64,000 nucleotides of DNA, from positions 20,243,501 to 20,307,500 of the forward strand of contig NC_092191.1 in assembly GCF_043641665.1 (NCBI RefSeq), given 5' to 3'. This document shows, piece after piece, positions 47,854-58,176 of the stretch (positions within the stretch are counted from its first letter, which is position 1; each line of letters starts with the position of its first letter). The DNA comes from Enoplosus armatus (taxonomy: Eukaryota > Chordata > Actinopteri > Centrarchiformes > Enoplosidae). Made by a program: the position numbers and the translations under genes. The notes below the pieces were generated by a model that had not been told where the DNA came from, searched no databases, and saw only the letters and a list, made by a program, of their open reading frames with translations.

Positions 47854-50800
47854 CAAATAGTTGCTGCAGTTTGCATTGCTAGCTACCAAGCATTCATTAT
47901 TATTCTATAGAGTATCAGCGTATTCTAGAGTAGACCAGTAGCTGTTTGCTAACTCTTTAAACAAGTTAACCCAGCAGGCGATTAAATAATAATAATATAT
48001 AATGAGAAAATAATGATACACTGCTTTGAACACTGAGGACTAATCTCCCTGGTTCCACGTGAAGTACAGATGATGGATGTGGCGACGGATGAAAATGTTT
48101 TGTTTCTCATCGTGTTGCTGTGTACATTATTATAACTTAATACCTACTCTCATCTGCACGCTCACCGACCCAGGATTCGCAGTATTCCAGTAATGCATTG
48201 TGGTTTAGTCTGCAGCGAAGAAGCTAGCGGAGGTGCTGCTGAGCTCCGTGAGCGAGGACAGCTACTGGCCCCCGCTGGGCCCCCCTCCGTCAGCCTGGCT
48301 CCACAGGGAGGGAGCCGCCGCCTCCAAAGACGCCATCTATCCCACTGTTAAACCACCGCAACGTTACAGCTCTGACTGGTCTGTGTTGTCTCTGTTTCAT
48401 TCCTATGCCACTGCCTGTTTGTTTTGTTTCATTCTACATGTCTTACAGTGCCAGTGCTTTACCTAAGTTCAGCATTTAAGAAGGGTGATGCCTCCTGTAA
48501 TTGTTTTTTGTTCAGAATCAGAATCAGAAATACTTTATTGATCCCCGGGGGGGGGGGGGGGGGGGGGGGGGATTTGACAAGATTCACCCCATTGTGTCAA
48601 CTCACTGTTGTGCCCACAGCAGTTATCTCCAGGCGTCGGTTTCCTTTGCCAAAGTTGCACTTTCAGCCCATGCAGGTTTTGTCCGAGATGCTATCCTACC
48701 AACAACCGTAGCGCTTGGCAGTTGCCGCCGATTCTCTTTGTCCCAGTGTTTTTTGTGCTAAAGACCATGAGTCATCATCAGGGAGGCGTGCATCTGAGCC
48801 ACATCTCTACGAAGTAAAAGGACTTTCACAGGGAAAGTCAGGTAACAGAGCCCTCCTGGAGAGAGCCCATAGGCTACTTGTTTACACTGGGTCTTTCAAG
48901 GTGAGGCATCCCACAGCCCACATGCCAAACTATTTCACACACCTCTCCTCCTCTCATCAGTGCGGTCTGGAACTGTTCTCGTATGAAGAAGAGGAAAACA
49001 AACACTGCACACCTACATTACCTGTGAATAGGTTCATAAGTCAATGAACTGAGTTTTTCAATCATGGTCCGACAAACACATGATTATGTATCCTCCGTCA
49101 TTGTGGTTCATATTTAGGCTATTACAACAGATTCACAGAGGACTTAAATGTGACAGAAAAAAAAGAATGGACAAGGACAGACCTTATAGCACATGTGCCT
49201 AAAGTACAACTTTGACAAAGAATACTGTGCGAAATACTAACAGTGTAACGAAACAAAAGCAGTGGTTTAAGGTTTAAGACAGGTTTAAGCCTGTGCATTA
49301 TATTAAACGAGCATGTAGAAGAGCAAGTATGCTCAGCCGACACACCCTGTATAAATAAAGGTTAGATAAGAAAATAAATGTTTAGACTGCAACTAAACTA
49401 TAAATGGTAAAGCGCATGCTGAAGATTGTTCCAGTGGTTTTCTTATATTCTTAGCTCGGTAGTTAGTGATATGGTCAGCTGAACTGGGACAACAGAAATC
49501 TCAAAAGCTAAAACCAATTACCCTTTAATCACCTGTGTGGGGCCGAGCAACTTAGCACGCAGCTGCGTTTTAAACCCCTGAAAGTTCTGGACGAGCTGGA
49601 CCCAGCTGAGCTGTGTCTTTTCTCATGCTGAAACTGGAAAACATAATATGACATAAAATAACAGAATAGGACAAAACATAACTTTACATGACATGACATA
49701 ACAGCATAACACGGCATAACATGACACGACATAACATGGCACGACATGACATAACATGACATAACAGCATAACATAGCAAAATATGACACAAAATAACAT
49801 AACATGACACGATACAACATAACATGACACAACATAACATGAGACAACATAACGTGACATAACATAATATGACACAAAATAACAACATGACACCACACAA
49901 CATGACACAACACATGGATATTATGTTGTGTTATGCTGTCATGTTATGTTGTGTCATGTTATGTTATTTTGTGTCATATTTTGCTATGTTATGCTGTTAT
50001 GTCATGTTATGTCGTGTCATGTTATGTTATGTCATGTCATGTCACGTCATACCATGTGTTGTGACATGACATGACATAACATAACATGACACGACATAAC
50101 ATGACATAACAGCATAACATAGCAAAATATGACACAAAATAACATAACATGACACAACATAACATGACAGCATAACACAACATAATATGACACAACATAA
50201 CATAATATGACACATTACATGACATAATATGACACAGTACATGACATAACATAGCAAAATATGACACAAAATAACATAACATGACACGACAAAACATAAC
50301 ATGACACGACATGACATAATATGACACATTACATGACATAACATAACATGACACGACATGACACAACATAACATGACACGATATGACACAACATAACATA
50401 ATATGACACATTACATGACATAACATAACATGACATGACATGACACAACATAACATGACACGACATGACATAATATGACACAACATAACATAATATGACA
50501 CATTACATGACATAACACAACGTAACATGATTTGACATGACAAAACATTACACTACATAACATGAAATGACATGATATGACATGTCATGACATGATATGA
50601 CATTGCAGCGTAACAGCATGAGAATATGACAACATAACATGATATGACACATTACATGACATAATATGACACAGTACATGACATAAAATAGCAAAATATG
50701 ACACAAAATAACATAACATGACACGACATAACATAACATGACACGACATGACATAATATGACACATTACATGACATAACATAACATGACACGACATAACA

Positions 50801-51620
50801 TAATATGACACATTACATGACATAACATGACATAACATAACATGACACGACATGACACAACATAACATGACACGACATGACATAATATGACACAACATAA
50901 CATAATATGACACATTACATGACATAACATGACATAACACAACATAACATGACACGACACAACATGACATGAAACAACGTAACATGATTTGATATGACAA
51001 AACATTACACTACATAACATGAAATGACATGATATGACATGTCATGACATGATATGACATTGCAGCGTAACAGCATGAGAATAATATGACAACATAACAT
51101 GACATGATAAACATAACAACAGCCTAACATGACATAACACATAGGGACATAATATAACTTAAAGTAACATAATATTCACAAGCGATGAAAATGCATCTCA
51201 CAGTCCTGACATGACAAACTGGTTACCTGCGTCAGCACACTAAACTGTATCAACGTTTTGTTGCCTCGTTTCTGCATCTCCCTCTTTGCAGGGATCCTGA
51301 GCTCGATGCTCAGGCCCCTGCAAGCCATTCTTAGTCACCGCCACATGACTAATCCTGCCCACACTATCATAAGAGAAGATCTAAATCCATGTCTGAGATT
51401 AGAAGGAGAGGGGGAACAGGAGACTTCACCCTGAGGAAAAGCTGTACTAGCTGCATTGTTCATGGCTTTTGTCATCAGTTACCTCTCTTCTAAAGGCCGC
51501 GACGGTGTCTGGTAAATGTGTCCTTTGATAGGACACAGAGCCGACCAGAGAGGGAGGAGAAGCAAAGAAAGTGATGAATGAGAGGGATGGGAGAGGTAGA
51601 GGTGAAAGAAATGAAGGAGC

Positions 51621-51658
<38 letters not shown>

Positions 51659-52284
51659 CATTTGAGATAGGGCTGTGTAGTGATACACCCATGGTGGTCC
51701 GTGTTGTGTTACAGCACCACAATTGAGACAGAAACTGGATACTCCCAGCAATCTGGCAATCTACCTCATGTGTGTGTGTCTGTGTGTGTGTGTGAGGGAT
51801 AGACTTCCTGTTATTGGTGCTATTTCCTGTTTCCTGTGTCCTGGCAGTTGCTTCTGTCCTCAGGACGTGGTGGAGGAGGCTGTGTTGCTGCTGCTCATCA
51901 CAGAGTCCATGGTGAGACACACACACACACACACACACTGTGCCTGCTCTAGCATTCCCCTCACACTCCACCTTCTCTGCCTTCTTGCTTTCAAAACACA
52001 AACAAGAAATAGACGCTCCTTTACTGCCAACACCGTCAGTCTTTCCCTTCCTTAGTGTCCCTCCTCTTCCTCCCTCCTCATCCTCTTCCTCGCCCTGTTC
52101 GCCCAGGCCAGCGGCGAGGCGGTGATCAGTCGTCTGCCAGACCAGGCCGAGGCTCGCCAGGCCAGCCTGCAGGATGCCACCTCCGTCTACGACCTGCTCA
52201 CCATCGGCATGGCCAGGAGGGGGCAGTACGCCATGCTTTCTGAGGTGTAGTGACACACACACACACACATATAAACAGAGACAC

Positions 52285-52316
<32 letters not shown>

Positions 52317-55034
52317 TCTATGCTGGAGGTCTGAGGGGAGGAGAGCAAAAGAGTGAGAGATGAGATGTGTTAGTGAGAGCTTTGCCTTTCCCAAAACTTT
52401 TTAATGAATGTCCTTATCACTTTGAGCAAGGGGATTATGTGTCTTTTTCTCTCTCTGTCTCCCAGTCTTTCCCCATCTCTCAGCACCCCCCTCACTGTCT
52501 GTCTTTTTCTACATCTTCCTGCCTTTTTTCTTTCACTATGTTACTCCAATTTTTTTTTTTATTTTAACCTCTGTTATGCCCCCCCCCCCCCAGATGTGGG
52601 AGGTTGGGGAGGCGGAGGTTAGAGGGGTCATCTCAAATTAGGTTTGTCCACCTGTCTGGCTGATTCATAGATAGCATCAGTCATCTTATAAGGAGGACCA
52701 CACACACACTCGCACGCGCTGAGGTAATTCCGCCTGGACCAGTGGATCAGTTTGCTGATATATGAGGCCGGTATGGGCCATTTATTAAAAATTAGATGTC
52801 AGCCAGTCAGTGCCATCCATCTCTGATGTGATGAATAAGATTCACATTGATTGATTACAGACTTACTGAAGCATTAATCAGTCCATGCGGTGTCTGCAGC
52901 GAGTTCTGATTCTAACATCACATGTCACTCGGGGGATACACAAGTATGTATTGGTGTTATTATAAAGCTAGATTATGCAACATTTGCTTACATTTTTACA
53001 TCCCTGTAAGAGTGTAATTGGAAAATGCTGGAGGCTTGTAAATCAACGGTTTGAAAATCTCTGCAGGATAAAATCAGCTAATGGCAATGATGGAAGAAGT
53101 ACACCACAGTGTAAGAATATTCCATTACAGGCAAAAGTCCTGCATTCAAAAATGTATTTAATAAAAGTACATTCTACTAGTACTTCCAGAGTCATGTATT
53201 ATTATATATGTTAGATTACTGGATTAATATTACCGATGCATTAATGTATAAGTAGCTGGTGGAGGCAGAGAGACAATTTTAGATACACTTGGCAGCATGG
53301 CTCCAGAGACGGCAGTGCCGGTCAGTCGGCCCACCGCTTCGGTCCAGACTGTTAATGCCATGAAGTTTGGTGAAGCTATTCGAGGTCCCCAGTGAATGAC
53401 ACCCGAATAACGTTGGTGATCCCTTGACTTTTCATCTAGTGCCACCCTGAGGTTGAAATATTTGCTGTTGAGTGAAATATCAACAAGGTGTAGACTCTTT
53501 GTATTTGTATACTAGTGGGTAGTTTATCTTTACAAATGCATTATATTTTAAAATTTGAATCTGCAAAGGAAGTAGTATAGTGGTAGTATAGCTGTCAGGT
53601 AAATGTGGAGTATGTGGAGTTGTTTTCCACCACTTTTCTGTCTCCTGCATCCCAACCAGTTCCAGCTCTGCATGTTAACCCCTTAACCAGAGGTTAAATT
53701 GGGATTTGGTATGTGTGGGGGGCCTGATTTAGCAGGGTTTACAAGGGTCAGCACCATTACGTATGTAGCAGCAGCGGCAGCAGTGACAGTTGCAGTTTCA
53801 TAATAGCAGACTTTACAAGCATTACTGTAACTTTAACTGATCCTCAGCTTATCTCATTCATTTTATCGTTTAGGAAATACCCGCAGTGTATTCGGCAGTA
53901 CAATTAGCTGCGTAGTCCACACTCGCTCAGTTAATCAGATCCCACACTGGTTGATGTGTTGAGCTCTTCGCAGCAGGACACCTTTGTCTGCGTGTCAAAT
54001 GGTCAGCGGCTTTTCTAATGACTGCACATTATTTAATCAGAATATTAAGGCGCAGAGCTTTTTTTTTCCCGGTTTAGCTCACTCCTGCATGACTGGCAAC
54101 ATGTGACTGAGTGGCGCTCCACGCCATCCTCTGCTCGTCCACACACACACATCAATCACATCATTATGTACGGAAACAGTGCTGAGTGGGTGGTGAGTGG
54201 TGACTGACAGTCATTTCAAGCTAGAAAAATGGAGGCAAGAAGGGTGGCCGTTCACTTTAGTGACTATTTAAATGAGATTAAAACTCTGGCTTTCCTCACT
54301 TCCTAATGGCTTCGTGTTCGTTTGAGCACGACTTCTCCATGCGTTTCACATCTCTTTCTTGTTTACTTGGCCTGAACCTGCACTCACGCTTCCCACTATC
54401 ACTAATACACATTTGTGTGTCTCTCCTCGCAGTGTCTGGAGCGAGCCATGAAGTTTTCATTCAACGAGTTCCACCTCTGGCACCAGCTGGGCCTGTCACT
54501 CATGGCGGCCGGGAAGGTGAGCTCATTTCTCCTTATATACCAGCAACAGACCCTCACACACACACACACACACATACACACACACACACACACCACGCCA
54601 CACCCAAAGGAGACATCCATCTTCTGCCATACCTCTGTCCTGGACACTGCCGCGCTCCTGACTCCCCCTCACGTCCAGACGTGCAACAAACAGCACTCAC
54701 AGGTAAGCGTCCGGCGGATGAGTGGAATTCTACTCCATCTGGACATTTCAAATATTGCAAAAGCAAATTGCTTCCTAAAAACATACGCTAAAAGGGCATT
54801 CAACTACCTTATTAGCCCAAACCATCTCGTTTGTATTGTCCTTCATGGCAATCCCCACCCCCATCTGCCACTCCAAAAAAATAGTTAATAATAGAAATAT
54901 AGTACTATTGAATTCATTTGCTGCAAAATAAAGTGAAACATTGTTGTAAAAAAAGCGGGACATTCTTCCTATGGGAGTCCTCAGAAGGAGCTGGAATAGC
55001 TTACAAACCTCTCTCTCTCTCTCCTTCTGTCTCT

Positions 55035-55083
<49 letters not shown>

Positions 55084-55656
55084 CGTACATGTATGTGACA
55101 GAAAAATTGATCTGGGTTGCAGGATAAAGTGACACTGCAGATCAATGGAGAGCTCTAGAAATAGGCTGCTCCCTAGAAGGAGAAGGGCCCGCCTCAGTGT
55201 CGTCAGATCCGCTTCTATTTAGGGCCAGCCGGGCGTGTGTATGTGTGTGTGTGTGTGCATGTGTGTGAGCGCATGTGTGCGTGCACGTGGTCCATTAATG
55301 ATTGACCTACATGTATTAAGTGACTGTGTGTCTAAATGGGTCTATTAGGGCTGTGTAAGGACGGTTTGATGTGTGTTTGATACACTCGCTTGAAGGCGAT
55401 CCATGTCATCTGTGGCTGCAGGATAACTGGCTGCTTCGTGCGCATGAATCACAATTTGTCAGTGACATGTGTGTGTGTGTGTGTGTGTGTGTCTATGTTA
55501 CAGGGGGTCGGTGCTGTGTCTGTATTTAAAGAGTGTGCCAGGATGAGACCAGAGGACCCTTCATTGCCCCTATTGGCTGCTAAAGTCTGCATTGGTGAAC
55601 TGCACTGGGTGAATACACACACAACGTTCACATACATATTACATGCTCACACTCAA

Positions 55657-55695
<39 letters not shown>

Positions 55696-58131
55696 GTGGG
55701 TCAGGCCTGTGAGCCCGAGCCATCCATGCACAGACAGTGCTCTTGCTGTGATGTTTTTGCTCTACATTTCCCAGAGATACTTGTTGCTGTGATACCTGTG
55801 GATGAGTTTCTGTAGGTGGAGCTGTTTTTCCTTGTCTGCTCAGCCACGTGGTGGCTTTTGCTGCTCTGACTAGCTCGTCTATGTAGAGGGTAGACACAGT
55901 AGACACAGAGCAGCAGATGTTTACATCCCCGTAAAATGATAAAACTGCATTACAAATTTAGGTTCACTTCTGACTTTTCTCTAACGTTTTGCTTTTTTCT
56001 TGGACACTTCAGCCTCTTCATCCCTCTAAAAATCCCTCAAATTAAACGATCTGAGACAGGAAAAATCCCTCTTTACTTAAACTGCTCACGACAAGTCATG
56101 TTCATCAACCCTTAATGCAGTGGTTCCAAACCTGAGGGCCAGGAACCCCACAAGGGGTCCTGAGATGATTACTGTGGTACAAATGTAAAGTTCATTTAAT
56201 GTAACTAATATTTGCTCATTTTTAGCCATGCTAGCAGCTCTATGGCTCCATGGATGGCAATGTTGGCATCTGTCGGTTACCTGTCTGTCGTTCAGTCCAG
56301 ACTGAAACATCTCAACAACTGTTGGAATACTTCCCGTGGAATCTGGCACACACATTCATGTCCCCCTCAGGTTAATTGCAATAACTTTGATGATCCTCTG
56401 ACTTTTTCACCTAGCACCATCATCAGGTCAAAATCCCCAGCAGCCTCAGCTGTACTTTGTGCTTAGAGCTAATGCTAAATGTTAGCATGCTAACATGCTA
56501 AACTAAGATATGGTGAACGCAGTAAACTGCTAAACATCAGCATGTTTGCATTGTCATTTGTGAGCACATTAGCATTTAGCTGAAAGCCCCACTGTGGCTA
56601 AGGACCACCTCTTTCGGCCGGTTCAAATGGAAGTCTATGAGGGGAAAATCAGCTGCACATGATCCGTGTTAAGGGCTCAAATGCAGCCCCTGCTCTGAGG
56701 TCACATGCGAAAAAGGTTGCTGACGTAAAGTAGAATATGGACCTGTCACAAAGCCGAACTGCAATAAATGTAAAGGTTCAAATTTCACAGGATTACAAAC
56801 ATAGGAGCAAGGATCCATTCTCCATCTGTTACTAATGAGGTATCGCAAATCTGCATGTGAACGCAGTATTACGATCAGTTTTGTAATCCATGCATGTTCA
56901 TTTGCCTTTAGTTAGACCTGCACCCTGAGCTCCAGCGAACACTCGTAAGATGATAAGCCAAAAGGTGAAGTTGCGCCATAGAATTCCGCACCACATAGAC
57001 GGCGGCCTCATGGAATGTTCATCGCATCACACAGCCGCACTGTGTCGCTAATGTTTTGGGATTGACACCGGGGTCACCGGGCAGATACGCATCAACGTGA
57101 AGCCCCGGCCAGCTCGGCTGTTAGTCCTGCTGTTCGTGATCTGGGCAGGAGGGAGAAAGTCACATCAACAGTGGTATTTAGGGTGGAGGGGGAGAGAGAG
57201 AGTGAGTTAGACAGAGAGAGAGAGAGAAAGGGGTCAGAGATTAGAAAAGAGGAGCTAACAGGGGCGAATGGAGAGAGCACATCTGTCAGTGGCTGGAGAT
57301 CATGGCAGGCCGGAGACACTAAGGAGCTTACAGCCTTAATCACAATGGGACACTATGGCCATAGTGCAGTGGGGCATTACATAAATGGGCCACCATTATC
57401 CACCATCAGCTCCACTGGACGGCCTGGACTATTATCTAGCCAGCAACGTTTTTTTTTCTTCTTTTTTGCTCATTGCTTCGGCCCACTAGCCCACAGACCA
57501 GACCCGAACTTCATAATATTTTTTCAGGTTTTCACAGTGCGCCTGTACATGCATATGGATCAGTAAAGGGTCTTAGGGCCCATGAAACCCTCTCCAAACC
57601 CATGACATCATGACAAATTGGCGTTCCGAGAGCAAAGCTGCTTTTATAAATTCCTGAAGAGCAGTTTTTGCAGATGCAAGGTTTTCGCCCGACAGCAGCG
57701 ACATGTTCGTCTTTCACACACATTCACAGTGGAGAGAGAGAAAAAAGAAAAATGTAATCCTCCTAAGATGTGCATGGACGGGCTGTGTGTTTAAATGACT
57801 GGCTATTGTGTGCAAGGCTTTGAACTCGCAAGGACTGGATTCAGAGAAAGCGACAGAGAGAGAGAGAGAGAGAGCAGAGGAGGAGGAGGATGAAGGGAGG
57901 AAGAGGAGGAGGAGGAGGGGGGTGTCAGAGCAGTTGGCTTGCTGTTGCGCTGGCGTGCTGTCAAAGGCATTACCCCCCCCCCCCCCATACACCCACCTAC
58001 CCACCTGCCCGCCCGCCTGCCCGCCCACCACCAGCCATACCTCACGCATAGTGACACACTTTTTCCTCGTCTCAGAGCACCTCAGCTCGGCCACACACCG
58101 CCTGCAGTCTACTGCTGCGTGTGTGGGCGAG

Positions 58132-58176
<45 letters not shown>

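Larger units (their letters stand above)
48379..51847. other. ttc7a intron 7
   Basis: 3.5 kb containing a TTTATTGATCCCC repeat tail with a G23 run (48513-48571), a pentamer-based satellite (49638-51175) and (TG)n runs at 51622-51658 and about 51768-51793. Sequence at 48755-48830 has an open frame but no match to the human protein at that point. Confidence 0.65.

Noticed and set aside
48755..48830. Possible extra ttc7a exon (contains SEPHLYE followed by GTAAAA)
   Set aside because: It resembles human KPHLYE superficially, but exon 7 joined to exon 8 already supplies the aligned residues with correct phase, so including it would duplicate that segment.
49529..51020. Long Cys/Met/His/Val-rich open frames (up to 168 codons) on the minus strand
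   Set aside because: They are translations of the pentamer satellite, which rarely makes stop codons; several frames are open at once and composition is purely repetitive.
51447..52394. 315-codon minus-strand open frame
   Set aside because: Crosses ttc7a exons 8 and 9 antisense and consists largely of Thr/His and Val/Cys runs from CA/TG repeats.
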